This document shows positions 8,308 through 17,121 of a stretch of 64,000 nucleotides of DNA, one piece after another. The first letter of the stretch is position 1, and each line of letters begins with the position of its first letter. A program made the translations under genes and the position numbers. The notes under the pieces were generated by a model that saw nothing but the letters and a program-made list of their open reading frames with translations, was not told the origin of the DNA and did not search any database. Origin of the DNA: Actinokineospora alba (GTDB lineage: Bacteria > Actinomycetota > Actinomycetes > Mycobacteriales > Pseudonocardiaceae); contig NZ_SNXU01000001.1 in assembly GCF_004362515.1 (NCBI RefSeq), positions 372,001 through 436,000 of the forward strand, written 5' to 3'.

Positions 8308-9740
8308 GGCATCTCCAGTCTCAGCAGGTCATCGTCGGTTTCCCGGCGCAGCAGCAGCCGCGCGGCGCCGTCGAGCACGGCCACCACGGCGGGCCGCGGC
8401 AGCCGGTTGTAGTTGCTCGCCATCGAGTAGCAGTAGGCGCCGGTCGCGGCGACCGCCAGCAGGTCGCCGGGAGCAAGGTTCTCCGGTAGCCAGCAGTCTC
8501 GCACCACAACGTCACCGGACTCACAGTGTTTGCCCACTACTCGGGACAGCACGGCCTCGGTGCCCCGCTCCCCCTCGCCGCTCGAGCGCGACGCGAGGCG
8601 GGTGTCGTAGACCGCGTCGTACAGCGCGGTGCGGATGTTGTCGCTCATCCCGCCGTCGACGCTGACGTAGCGGCGGCCGGTGCCGTGGCCGAGCGAGACG
8701 TCCTTGGTGGTGCCGACCTCATAGAGGGTCACGGTGCCGGGACCGGCGATGGCGCGGCCGGGCTCGACCGCGATGCGCGGCACGGGCAGGCCCTCCTGCT
8801 CGCACTCCTTGCTCACGATGGAGCGCAGCTGGTCGGCCAGCCACATCGTCGGCGGCGGGTCGTCCTGGGCGGTGTAGGCGATGCCGAGCCCGCCGCCGAG
8901 GTCGACGACCGTCAGCGACTCCAGGGCGTCGGCCCCGTGCTCCTTGTGCAGCGCGGCCAGCAGGCCGATGACCCGGTGCGCGGCGACCTCGAAGCCGTCG
9001 GCGTCGAAGATCTGCGACCCGATGTGGCTGTGCAGGCCCAGCAGCGACAGGCCGCCGGACTTGACCACCCGGCGGGCCGCCTCGGCCGCGGCGCCGCCCG
9101 CCAGCGAGAAGCCGAACTTCTGGTCCTCGTGGGCGGTGGCGATGAACTCGTGGGTGTGCGCCTCGACGCCGACGGTGACCCGGATCAGGACCGGCGCGAC
9201 CAGGTCGCGGTCGCGGGCGAGCTTGTCGAGGCGGGCGATCTCGTGGAACGAGTCGACGACGATCGCGCCGACCCCGACCTCCAGCGCGGTGGTCAGCTCG
9301 GCGATGGACTTGTTGTTGCCGTGCAACGTGATCCGCTCGGGCGGGAAGTCCGCGCGCAGCGCCACGGCCAGCTCGCCGCCGCTGGCCACGTCGAGACTCA
9401 GGCCCTCCTGGGCGACCCAGCGGGCGATCTCGACCGACAGGAAGGCCTTGGAGGCGTAGTGGACCAGCGCCGGGTCGCCGAACGCGGCGGCGTGCTCCTG
9501 GCAGCGGGCCCGGAAGTCGGCCTCGTCCACCACGAACAGCGGGGTGCCGTAGGTCTCGGCCAGCTCGCGGACGTCGACGCCCGCGATCCGGATGGCACCG
9601 TCGTCGCCGCGCTCGGCGTTGCGCGGCCACACCGACGGGTAGAGGTCGTCGAGCGCGTCGACGGTGGTGGGCCGCTCGCTCTGGGTGTTGCTCGGCGGCA
9701 GCACTTCCGCGTGCCGCGGCCCTGCCGGGTGTGCCCTCAT
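8304..9740 (-). CDS. lysA: Diaminopimelate decarboxylase
   Basis: 478 residues, fold-type III PLP decarboxylase making L-lysine from meso-diaminopimelate. The PLP lysine is about residue 98 in VHYASKAFLS. HSHIGSQI, VDLGGGLGIAY and AVEPGRAIAGPG are the family's phosphate-binding and glycine motifs, and the partner-subunit cysteine region is GKHCESGD. The first 35 residues are a poorly conserved extension. ATG at 9740 follows the argS stop by seven bases with AGGCAAG as a possible ribosome site. Compare the distant fold-type III paralogue at 42,132, which belongs to the biosynthetic cluster. Confidence 0.97.
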   Translation of the reverse strand: MRAHPAGPRHAEVLPPSNTQSERPTTVDALDDLYPSVWPRNAERGDDGAIRIAGVDVRELAETYGTPLFVVDEADFRARCQEHAAAFGDPALVHYASKAFLSVEIARWVAQEGLSLDVASGGELAVALRADFPPERITLHGNNKSIAELTTALEVGVGAIVVDSFHEIARLDKLARDRDLVAPVLIRVTVGVEAHTHEFIATAHEDQKFGFSLAGGAAAEAARRVVKSGGLSLLGLHSHIGSQIFDADGFEVAAHRVIGLLAALHKEHGADALESLTVVDLGGGLGIAYTAQDDPPPTMWLADQLRSIVSKECEQEGLPVPRIAVEPGRAIAGPGTVTLYEVGTTKDVSLGHGTGRRYVSVDGGMSDNIRTALYDAVYDTRLASRSSGEGERGTEAVLSRVVGKHCESGDVVVRDCWLPENLAPGDLLAVAATGAYCYSMASNYNRLPRPAVVAVLDGAARLLLRRETDDDLLRLEMP

Positions 9741-9747
9741 CGCTTGC

Positions 9748-11403
9748 CTACATCCGTTCCGGTGCTTCGATGCCGAGGACGCCCAGCCCGTTGGCGATGA
9801 CCTGGCGAGCCGCGCCGCACAGCGCCAGCCGCGCGAGGTTCACCGGGCCCGGCTCCTCGTCGCCCTGGGGGATCACCCGGCAGTTCTCGTAGAACTTGTG
9901 CAGCGCGCCCGCGAGTTCCTCGAGGTACCGCGCGACACGGTGGGGCTCCCGCAGTTCGGCGGCGGTGGCCAGCACGCGCGGGAACTCGCCGAGGGTGCGC
10001 AGCACGTCACCCTCGCGGTCGTGGGTGAGCAGACCCAGGTCCACATCGTCCAGGTCGGACAGGACCAAGCCGAGGTCGGCGGCGTTGCGCTTGATGTTGC
10101 ACAGCCGCGCGTGCGCGTATTTGACGTAGTAGACCGGGTTGTCGCTGTCCTTCTTGCTCCACAGGTCCAGGTCGATGTCCAAAGTGGAGTTCGCGGACGA
10201 GCGGATCATGGCGTAGCGGGCGGCGTCCACGCCGACCGCCTCCACCAGGTCCTCCATGGTGATCACGGTTCCGGCGCGCTTGCTCATCCGCACCGGCTTG
10301 CCGCCGCTGACCAGGTTGACCATCTGTCCGATGAGGACTTCCACGGTCGCCGGGTCGTCGCCGGTCGCCGCCGCGGCGGCCTTGAGCCGTCCGATGTAGC
10401 CGTGGTGGTCGGCGCCGAGCATGTAGATGCACAGGTCGAAGCCGCGGGCGCGCTTGTCCTGGAAGTAGGCGATGTCACCGGCGATGTAGGCGGGCTGCCC
10501 GTCGCTCTTGATGACCACGCGGTCCTTGTCGTCGCCGTACTCGCTCGAGCGCAGCCACCAGGCGCCGTCCTCGAGGTAGAGCCCGCCGGACTCCTTGAGC
10601 GCGGTCACGGCCTTCTCCACGGCGCCGGACTTGTGCAGCGAGTCCTCGTGGAAGTAGACGTCGAAGTCGGTGCCGAAGTCGTGCAGGTCCTTCTTGATCT
10701 GCTCGAACATCGAACCGACGCCGATGCGGCGGAAGATCTCCGCGCTGTCGGGCTCGGTCAGCGCGCCCGGCTCCTGCTTGATGACCTCGGCGGCGATGTC
10801 GGAGATGTAGGCGCCCGCGTAGCCGTCCTCGGGGGCGGGCTCGCCCTGCGCGGCGGCGATCAGGGACCGGACGAACCGGTCGATCTGCGCGCCCGCGTCG
10901 TTGAAGTAGTACTCGCGGGTGACCTCGCCGCCCTGCGCGGACAGCACGCGGCCCAGCGCGTCGCCGACGGCGGCCCAGCGGGTGCCGCCGAGGTGGATCG
11001 GGCCGGTCGGGTTCGCCGAGACGAACTCCAGGTTGATCTTGCGGCCGGCGAGCATGGCGCCGTTGCCGTAGGCGGAGCCCGCGGTGAGCACCTCGCGGAC
11101 GATCTGGCCCTGCGCGTCGGCGGCCAGGCGCAGGTTGATGAACCCGGGGCCCGCGACCTCCGCGGAAGCCACCCCGGTCGTCTCCGCGAGGGCCGCGGCC
11201 AGCGCGTCGGCCAGCTCCCGCGGCGCGAGCCCGACCCGCTTGGCGACCTGCAGCGCGAGGTTGGTCGCGTAGTCGCCGTGCTCGGGATTGCGGGGTCGCT
11301 CGACGGTCACGACGGCCGGGACGACGGAGGTGTCGAGGCCGCGCTCGCCCAAGATCGTCATGGCGGCGGAACGGACCAGGTCAGCGAGAACGTCGGGAGT
11401 CAC
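9748..11403 (-). CDS. argS: Arginyl-tRNA synthetase
   Basis: 551 residues, class I aminoacyl-tRNA synthetase charging tRNA-Arg. The HIGH-type motif is PTGPIHLGGTRW, and a KMSK-like loop is present as PVRMSKRAGTV. The C-terminal DALR helical domain (YAHARLCNIKRN onward) binds the anticodon. GTG at 11403 is chosen over a longer upstream reading because it gives the usual length of about 550 and the VTPDVLADLVRSA N-terminus. It heads the argS-lysA-hom-thrC-thrB run; the opposite strand carries the divergent lipoprotein gene 73 bases away. Confidence 0.97.
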   Translation of the reverse strand: MTPDVLADLVRSAAMTILGERGLDTSVVPAVVTVERPRNPEHGDYATNLALQVAKRVGLAPRELADALAAALAETTGVASAEVAGPGFINLRLAADAQGQIVREVLTAGSAYGNGAMLAGRKINLEFVSANPTGPIHLGGTRWAAVGDALGRVLSAQGGEVTREYYFNDAGAQIDRFVRSLIAAAQGEPAPEDGYAGAYISDIAAEVIKQEPGALTEPDSAEIFRRIGVGSMFEQIKKDLHDFGTDFDVYFHEDSLHKSGAVEKAVTALKESGGLYLEDGAWWLRSSEYGDDKDRVVIKSDGQPAYIAGDIAYFQDKRARGFDLCIYMLGADHHGYIGRLKAAAAATGDDPATVEVLIGQMVNLVSGGKPVRMSKRAGTVITMEDLVEAVGVDAARYAMIRSSANSTLDIDLDLWSKKDSDNPVYYVKYAHARLCNIKRNAADLGLVLSDLDDVDLGLLTHDREGDVLRTLGEFPRVLATAAELREPHRVARYLEELAGALHKFYENCRVIPQGDEEPGPVNLARLALCGAARQVIANGLGVLGIEAPERM

Positions 11404-11463
11404 CTGCACAAGTCTAGGTAGCGGGGTTTCACAGGGCGTCACCGCCTCGGACCGGCCGTTGCC

Positions 11464-11476
11464 TACACTCCCCGAG
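11464..11476 (+). promoter_or_regulatory. Possible -10 box for a leaderless start
   Basis: TACACT at 11464-11469 fits the actinobacterial TAnnnT -10 pattern and lies seven bases before the GTG at 11477, which has no good ribosome binding site. This suggests a leaderless transcript. The -35 side is not clear. Confidence 0.35.
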
Positions 11477-12184
11477 GTGAATCGGATCGCCGCGCTCGTG
11501 GCCGTCGCCTGTGTCGTCCTCACCGGCTGCACCACCGCTGAACAGGGCAAACCTGTCGCCGCCGGGACCACCACGACCAAGGCACCGACGAAAGCGCCAA
11601 CAAGCAAGAAGGCGGTCTCGCGGGAGTTCGTGCCGACCGAGACGACCAAGGACCCGACGAAGAAGATCGACGGCGTGGTCGCGTTCGACTACAAGCCCGG
11701 CCTGCACATCGACCCGACCAAGCGGGTCGCCTACGACAAGGCGCCACCCTTCGGCGGAGCCCACGACCAGGCGTGGGCGGCGTGCATGGGTGTCGTCTAC
11801 CCGAAGGCCGTGCGCACCGAGTCGATCGTGCACTCGCTCGAACACGGCGCGGTGTGGATCAGCTACGAGCCGGGGCTCGGCGAGGACGAGGTCAAGGCGC
11901 TGGCCAAGCGGGTCGACAACAAGCCGTACCTGCTGATGTCGCCCTACCCCGGCCAGGACACGCCGATCTCGCTGCAGTCCTGGGGCAGGCAGCTCAAGGT
12001 CGACTCCGCCGACGACGAGCGCATCGACCAGTTCATCAGCGCCACCCTCCGCAACAAATACCTGACGCCGGAGCCCGGCGCGTCGTGCGACGTGCTCGGC
12101 CCGCCGCACTTCGACCAGGACGATCCGCCACCGTTCGACCCGACGCCGCCGGGCGCCGACGCGGTGCCCGTGACCGGGGGCTGA
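11477..12184 (+). CDS. DUF3105 lipoprotein
   Basis: 235 residues beginning VNRIAALVAVACVVLTGC, a signal peptide with a lipobox cysteine, so it is probably lipid-anchored outside the membrane. A Thr/Lys/Ala-rich linker follows. The DUF3105 body includes RVAYDKAPPFGGAHDQAW, VYPKAVRTESIVHSLEHGAV and PYPGQDTPISLQSWG, with conserved histidines that could bind metal. The C-terminus is proline-rich. Function is unknown. The next gene encodes a second DUF3105 protein with a membrane anchor instead of a lipobox, so the two look like a tandem duplication. Confidence 0.85.
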   Translation: MNRIAALVAVACVVLTGCTTAEQGKPVAAGTTTTKAPTKAPTSKKAVSREFVPTETTKDPTKKIDGVVAFDYKPGLHIDPTKRVAYDKAPPFGGAHDQAWAACMGVVYPKAVRTESIVHSLEHGAVWISYEPGLGEDEVKALAKRVDNKPYLLMSPYPGQDTPISLQSWGRQLKVDSADDERIDQFISATLRNKYLTPEPGASCDVLGPPHFDQDDPPPFDPTPPGADAVPVTGG

Positions 12185-12291
12185 CGGGGACCGAACATCG
12201 GTTCCTTAGACTGTCCGCGCACTACCATCCCTGTGCAGGTTCGCCCCCACCCGGGTCGGACCTCCCCGTCGACGAGAAGTCCGAGGACGGC

Positions 12292-13122
12292 ATGGCCAGC
12301 GGCACCAAGAACAAAGGCAGCAAGGGCAGCGTGAAAGCGGCCCGCGCGTCCGTCGTCGCCAAGAAGGGCGCGCCCTGGGGCACGATCGCCGCGGTGGTCG
12401 CCATCGTCCTGCTGGCGGGCGGCATCTTCGGCTACGCGTACACCCAGATCGCCGCGGCGAAGAAGTTCACCGTGTCCGAGGAGAACAAGGACCCGTCGGT
12501 CAACATCGACGGCGTCGTGCGCAAGGAGTACCCGGCGGGCCAACACGTCAAGGGCACGCAGCGGGTCGCCTACGACCAGAGCCCGCCCTTCGGCGGACCG
12601 CACGACGAGGCCTGGGCCGACTGTGAGGGTGTCGTCTACCCGACCGCCGTGCGCAGCGAGAACATGGTCCACGCGCTCGAGCACGGCTCGGTGTGGATCG
12701 CCTACAACCCGGACAAGATCCAGGGCGCGGACCTGGACAAGCTCAAGGGCCGGGTCGAGGGTCAGCCGTTCATGATGCTCTCGCCGTTCCCCGGGCTCGA
12801 CAAGCCGATCTCCATGCAGTCGTGGGGCCACCAGCTCAAGCTGGACAGCGCCGACGACCCGCGGGTCGAGCAGTTCATCAAGTCGCTCAAGCGCAACAAG
12901 TACCAGAACCCGGAGCCCAACGCGGCCTGCGGTCCGCTCGGCCCCGGCGTGTTCGACCCGGCCTCGCCGCCGCCGTTCGCCGCCGAGCCGCCCGGACCGG
13001 ACGCCATCCCGATGGACGGCAAGGGCACCCAGCAGACGCCGCCCGGCCAGCAGCCGGTGCCGCCGACCGGCGCCCCCACGGCGCCCGCGTCCACTCCGCA
13101 GGCCCCGCCCGCCTCGCAGTGA
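12292..13122 (+). CDS. DUF3105 membrane-anchored protein
   Basis: 276 residues: a basic N-terminus (KNKGSKGSVKAARAS), one transmembrane helix (TIAAVVAIVLLAGGIFGYAY), then an extracytoplasmic DUF3105 domain parallel to the previous gene (RVAYDQSPPFGGPHDEAW, MVHALEHGSVWIAY, SPFPGLDKPISMQSWG), and a Pro/Gln-rich tail. ATG at 12292 has GAGGA upstream. Its stop overlaps the next start (GTGA), so it is coupled to the DUF305 gene. Function is unknown. Confidence 0.87.
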   Translation: MASGTKNKGSKGSVKAARASVVAKKGAPWGTIAAVVAIVLLAGGIFGYAYTQIAAAKKFTVSEENKDPSVNIDGVVRKEYPAGQHVKGTQRVAYDQSPPFGGPHDEAWADCEGVVYPTAVRSENMVHALEHGSVWIAYNPDKIQGADLDKLKGRVEGQPFMMLSPFPGLDKPISMQSWGHQLKLDSADDPRVEQFIKSLKRNKYQNPEPNAACGPLGPGVFDPASPPPFAAEPPGPDAIPMDGKGTQQTPPGQQPVPPTGAPTAPASTPQAPPASQ

Positions 13123-13790
13123 CCGAGCACAACGAAGGCACGCCGGAGAGCACGAAGCGCAAGATCTTCGTGCTCTCCGGCGCCGCTTTGGCGGTCCTGC
13201 TGGTCGGCGCGGCGGTCGGCATGCTGATCACGCTGTCGGTGGTGCGGCAGGCGAGCACCCCGACGGCCGAGTCGGTCGATGTGGGGTTCGCGCAGGACAT
13301 GCAGGTCCACCACCTGCAGGCGGTCACGATGGCCAACTGGGCGCGTGACCACACGACCGACCTGTCGGTGAAGAGCCTCGCGTTCGACATCGAGCAGACC
13401 CAGCTCGGCCAGATCGGCGCGATGAGCGGCTGGCTCGACATCTGGGGCCAGCCGGAGCAGTCGCCCGAGCCGGGGTACATGGCGTGGATGGCGGCGGGCA
13501 GCCACGGCCACACCACCGAGGCGTCCGGCGGGGTGCGGGCCATGCCCGGCATGGCCACCAGCCAGGAGATCGCGAAGCTGCGCACGCTGACCGGGCGCGA
13601 GCTGGACGTGTACTTCCTGCAGCTGATGCTGCGCCACCACGCGGGCGGCCTCGACATGGCGCGCTACGCCAGCGAGAACGCGGCGACGTCGCAGGTGCGC
13701 AACCTGTCGGAGAAGATCCTCAAGGGCCAGGCCAACGAGATCAAGGTGCTCGAGTCGATGCTCGCCGAGCGCGGCGCAAAGCCTCTCTGA
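13119..13790 (+). CDS. DUF305 protein, membrane anchored
   Basis: 223 residues with an N-terminal membrane helix (VLSGAALAVLLVGAAVGMLI) followed by two ferritin-like DUF305 halves: FAQDMQVHHLQAVTMANWA and FLQLMLRHHAGGLDMARYA. The paired His/Met motifs are typical of DUF305 proteins, which are often linked to metal, especially copper, handling. That role is inferred from the family. It is coupled by a 4-nt overlap to the upstream DUF3105 gene and is convergent with the cation-efflux gene, with one base between stops. Confidence 0.88.
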   Translation: MTEHNEGTPESTKRKIFVLSGAALAVLLVGAAVGMLITLSVVRQASTPTAESVDVGFAQDMQVHHLQAVTMANWARDHTTDLSVKSLAFDIEQTQLGQIGAMSGWLDIWGQPEQSPEPGYMAWMAAGSHGHTTEASGGVRAMPGMATSQEIAKLRTLTGRELDVYFLQLMLRHHAGGLDMARYASENAATSQVRNLSEKILKGQANEIKVLESMLAERGAKPL

Positions 13791-13791
13791 G

Positions 13792-14697
13792 CTACCAGGA
13801 CAGTTCTTGGCACCGCGCGTTCGGCGACTCCACCTGAAGCGTGGCGTGCTCTAGGCCGTAATCGGCGGTAAGCAGCTCTTGGGCCGCGCGCAGCACCACG
13901 GCCTGGTCGGCGTCGGCGGTGATCGTCAGGTGGGCGGAGGCGACCTCCATGCCCGAGGTGAGGGTCCAGACGTGCACGTCGTGCACCTCGGCCACGCCGG
14001 GGACGGCGCAGAGCCGCTTGGTCAGCTCCTCGACGTCGACCCGCTCGGGGGCGTGCTGGAACAGGATGTGCAGCGCCCGGCGGGCCAGGCCCCAGGTGCG
14101 CGGCAGCACCCACAGGCCGATGGCGACACCCACGATCGGGTCGGCGTAGCGCCACCCGAACAGGATCGTCACCAGCGCGCTGATCAGGACGCCGACGGAG
14201 CCGATGAGGTCGGCGAGGACCTCCAGGTAGGCGCCGCGGACGTTGAGGCTGTCCTTCGCGCCGTCGCGCAGCAGCAGGAACGAGACGACGTTCGCGGCCA
14301 GACCGGCCAAGGCGGCCAGCAGGACGGGCCACCCGGGGACGGCGGGCGGGTTGTCGAAGCGGTCCACGGCCTCGTAGACGACGTAGCCCGCGACGCCGAA
14401 GAGCAGCACCGCGTTGGCCAGCGCGGCGAGGACCTCGGCCCGATAAAGCCCGAAAGTCCGGTGCGACTTGGCCTTCGCCCGACGTGCGGCCATGATCGCG
14501 GCCAGCGCCAGGCCGACCCCCACGACGTCGGTCAGCATGTGCGCGGCGTCGGACACCAGGGCCAGCGACGAGGTCGCGAACCCGACGACGAACTCGAGCA
14601 CCATGATCGCCGCGGCGATGCCGAAGGCGGCCCACAAGCGGCCCGCCATCCGGCCGGAAGCGCTTGCCGCGGTGCCATGTCCGTGCCCGTGCCCCAT
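13792..14697 (-). CDS. Cation diffusion facilitator (CzcD/ZitB-like)
   Basis: 301 residues. The N-terminus is MGHGHGHG, a His-rich metal-binding start. There are six membrane helices, with the first metal-site pair in SLALVSDAAHMLTDVVG and the second in AYLEVLADLIGSVGV (one His replaced by Glu, which may alter the site). A cytoplasmic ferredoxin-like domain follows (HDVHVWTLTSGMEVASAHL). It probably exports Zn2+ or a similar divalent ion using the proton gradient. ATG at 14697 has GGGTGGGG upstream. The substrate is not decided by sequence. Confidence 0.92.
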   Translation of the reverse strand: MGHGHGHGTAASASGRMAGRLWAAFGIAAAIMVLEFVVGFATSSLALVSDAAHMLTDVVGVGLALAAIMAARRAKAKSHRTFGLYRAEVLAALANAVLLFGVAGYVVYEAVDRFDNPPAVPGWPVLLAALAGLAANVVSFLLLRDGAKDSLNVRGAYLEVLADLIGSVGVLISALVTILFGWRYADPIVGVAIGLWVLPRTWGLARRALHILFQHAPERVDVEELTKRLCAVPGVAEVHDVHVWTLTSGMEVASAHLTITADADQAVVLRAAQELLTADYGLEHATLQVESPNARCQELSW

Positions 14698-14873
14698 GTC
14701 CCCACCCCTTCTTCGTCGCCGTCATATTGTCACATGCGCATGAATGCACAAGCCACTCGGACGGTGCCCCTTCGCCACTCGAACGAGGGGTACCCACGCG
14801 TGGCCTGGGGATCCCCGGGTCGCGGGCTGGTAGACGGTGATGCGGGTAACACACCGACGGATCGTCACATGGA
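14698..14873. promoter_or_regulatory. Divergent promoter region with palindrome
   Basis: 176 bases between the efflux gene (minus) and the transglycosylase gene (plus). A perfect 10-base palindrome CATGCGCATG lies at 14733-14742, 36 bases from the efflux start; it could be an operator for a metal sensor, but no sensor gene is adjacent. No riboswitch recognised. Confidence 0.35.
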
Positions 14874-16064
14874 ATGAGGCAGTGCGTGCGCTCTCGATCC
14901 CTTAGGCCACACCGGGTCCGTCCGACCACAGCGCTCGCCCTGATCGCCCTGTGCCTGGCGGGCGCCGCCGCCCAGGCGTCGACCCCCGCGGAGGTGGCCA
15001 CCCCGCGGCGGGCGGTTCCGGAGCCGATCCCGGTCCGGGTTCCGGCCGCTGTTCCGGCGGCTGTTCCCGCTCCCGTGGCGCTGGTTCCGGCGGTAGTCCA
15101 GCCCGCGCCCGCGGTCATCCCGGCCAGCTTCACCCGGGCAGGAGTCCCGGCGAACCTCTTGGCCGCGTACCGCTCGGCGGAGGCGCTCCTGCCGTCAGGG
15201 TGCGGCCTGCGCTGGTACCACCTCGCGGGCATCGGCCACGTCGAGTCCGGCCACGCCCGCGGCGGCCAGGCGGACCCGGCGGGCGACACGTCACCGCGGA
15301 TCTTCGGCCCGGTCCTCGCGGGCGGCCCCGGCATCGCGGCGATCCACGACACCGATAGGGGAACCCTCGACGGAGACGCGGTCTGGGACCGCGCGGTCGG
15401 GCCGATGCAGTTCATCCCGTCCACCTGGGCCTTCTACCGAACCGACGGAAACGGCGACGGCACCACCAGCCCCCACAACGTGTACGACGCGGCGGCGGCG
15501 GCCGGCCGCTACCTGTGCTCAGGCGGCATGAACCTGTCCAACCCCACAGACCTGAGCGCGGCGGTCTACCGCTACAACCACTCGACGGAGTACGTGTCGA
15601 CGGTCCTGATGTGGATGAACCGGTACTCGGAGGGCGCCACCCCGCTACCGCCGCGCCGGTACTCGGAGGGCGCGCCCCCGCTCGCGTCCACGCCCGGCTC
15701 CGTCGTCACCGCCCACCTACCGGCCGACCCGCCCCCGCCGCCGGACATCCCCCTCCCGGAACCGATCGAACCCCCCAAACCCGCCCCGATGCCGATCCCG
15801 GCCCCTTCGCCGACCCCGGACCCCTCACCAACTCCAGAGCCCTCCCCGACTCCAGAGCCCGAGCCGACTCCCCTCCCCGAGCCAGTCCCACCCCCCGACT
15901 GCGAAACGGTCCTGGCCCCCCTCACCGTCATAGTCGACGCCCTGATCACCCCCTGCCCCGACGACGCAGCCCCCACCAACCCCCTCCCCACCCACCTGAC
16001 CCGCCACCAGACTCCCGCGCCGAGTAGCCCGCCCGACTTCATCCCCCAAACCCAGATGCGCTAG
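14874..16064 (+). CDS. Secreted lytic transglycosylase-like protein
   Basis: 396 residues. The N-terminus is basic then hydrophobic (TTALALIALCLAGAAAQA), an export signal. An Ala/Pro/Val linker follows. The catalytic domain, about residues 85-245, carries YHLAGIGHVESGHA (the glutamate is the expected acid), VGPMQFIPSTW and YDAAAAAGRYLCSGG, all typical of the actinobacterial soluble lytic transglycosylase fold that cleaves peptidoglycan. The C-terminal 120 residues are low-complexity Pro-rich with PTPEPSPTPEP-type repeats, probably a wall-spanning stalk. ATG at 14874 is assumed; an in-frame GTG four codons later is possible. Confidence 0.88.
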   Translation: MRQCVRSRSLRPHRVRPTTALALIALCLAGAAAQASTPAEVATPRRAVPEPIPVRVPAAVPAAVPAPVALVPAVVQPAPAVIPASFTRAGVPANLLAAYRSAEALLPSGCGLRWYHLAGIGHVESGHARGGQADPAGDTSPRIFGPVLAGGPGIAAIHDTDRGTLDGDAVWDRAVGPMQFIPSTWAFYRTDGNGDGTTSPHNVYDAAAAAGRYLCSGGMNLSNPTDLSAAVYRYNHSTEYVSTVLMWMNRYSEGATPLPPRRYSEGAPPLASTPGSVVTAHLPADPPPPPDIPLPEPIEPPKPAPMPIPAPSPTPDPSPTPEPSPTPEPEPTPLPEPVPPPDCETVLAPLTVIVDALITPCPDDAAPTNPLPTHLTRHQTPAPSSPPDFIPQTQMR

Positions 16065-16089
16065 GCTTCCCAAGTCGCGCGAGCGATGG

Positions 16090-16161
16090 GCCCCCGTAGC
16101 TCAGGGGATAGAGCACCGCCCTCCGGAGGCGGGAGCGCAGGTTCGAATCCTGCCGGGGGCA
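16090..16161 (+). tRNA. tRNA-Arg (anticodon CCG)
   Basis: Full cloverleaf: acceptor GCCCCCG/CGGGGGC, D arm GCTC...GAGC, anticodon stem CCGCC/GGCGG with loop CTCCGGA giving anticodon CCG, and T arm GCAGG-TTCGAAT-CCTGC. CCA is not encoded. The adjoining integrase remnant suggests this gene's 3' end has served as an attachment site. Confidence 0.96.
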
Positions 16162-16180
16162 CACAGCCCTGAACAGCCAA

Positions 16181-16221
16181 GAAAGCCCCTTGACCAGCAC
16201 GTATGCGGTCGAGGGGCTTTC
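16181..16221. terminator. Terminator after tRNA-Arg
   Basis: A 15-base inverted repeat, GAAAGCCCCTTGACC/GGTCGAGGGGCTTTC with one G:T pair, around an 11-base loop. It is symmetric enough to act in both directions, serving the tRNA and whatever reads in from the other side. Confidence 0.75.
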
Positions 16222-16289
16222 TCGCGTGTCCGGCTGTGTCCGGCCCAGACCGGCTGTATCCGAGTGTCTCTGCCGAATACGTGCCGAAG

Positions 16290-16505
16290 ATCAAACCGTC
16301 TCAGCGCCGTCCCATCGCCGCAAGTCGTTCGGAGTTGGCGAGACTCGTTGCGGCAACCTCCGGTGTGAACACGGCTTCCCGCGCGCGCTGCCAGATCCTC
16401 ACGATGGTCAGCTTCGGGACCTCGGCAAGGTTGCGTTCGCCATAGAAGAGGCGACCGTCGGGCGCGAACCCGAAGGTCCGAATGTGGTGGAGGATGAGTA
16501 CCCCT
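16290..16505 (-). pseudogene. Tyrosine integrase remnant
   Basis: Reading the minus strand from 16500, one frame gives ILHHIRTFGFAPDGRLFYGE, then NLAEVPKLTIVRIWQRA and REAVFTPEVAATSL. This block matches the region just before the catalytic RxxH box of actinobacterial phage and ICE tyrosine recombinases. It starts right after a stop codon and ends at another. A neighbouring frame then reads RRFDLRHVF, resembling the DLRH box itself, so a frameshift separates them. The gene is broken at both ends and inactive. It reads toward tRNA-Arg, as expected for an integrase beside its attachment site. Family call from memory of the motif only. Confidence 0.6.
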
Positions 16506-17121
16506 CAACTCTGGGCAGCAGGGGACGGTCCTGGTTCCCCCTGCTCGCGTTGTTTGAGTGGCCCGGTCATCCCGGTTGTCGCCGCTGTCCGTCCACTCCC
16601 GCCCTGCATAGGGTCGCGCTTCATCAAGGTGGAGATCACCTCACCCGGATTCGCCCTCCGGGAACTCCCACTCGCCCCTCTGCTCATTCCGGCACGTATG
16701 GACTTGAGCCTCCCGGCTTGCATTCCGCCGCAAAGATGCTCCCACCGGGCCCTCGACAGCTATGCGGTTCAGGAGACCCCCCCGGCGCGGCCTGAGCTGT
16801 GTACGACGACTTGTACGACACCATCGAGGACGATGACACCCGATCGTGCGAGCAAGCGGGCGGGCGCGTGACCGCACTTACCGGTCTACCGGCAGCGAAA
16901 CCGCTGGGTGGGCGGACTGCACGTGCCTTGGCCGCGGCGCGTGGTCCGTCCGATCCGATGCCACTGCCGCTCGCGACGATGGCGTGTTGCCGCCATGACT
17001 CGTCGCGCTGAGTGATAGGTCGCTGCCCGTCCGGAGTGAAGGCGACCACGCCAGGTGCTCGCTCCCGGTACTTTCTGGGCTGCACCCCGAACACGCGGGC
17101 GTGTCGCACGGGGGGTGTGGG
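16506..17121. other. Gene-poor stretch, probably decayed element DNA
   Basis: About 600 bases with no reading frame I would accept. Codon-position bias is weak in all frames and composition is more mixed than in flanking genes. The last 20 bases supply a G-rich ribosome site for the next gene. Confidence 0.5.

Noticed and set aside
14760..14873. Cyclic-di-AMP riboswitch before the transglycosylase gene
   Set aside because: Wall-hydrolase genes in actinobacteria often have one, but the conserved ydaO core sequences could not be found here.
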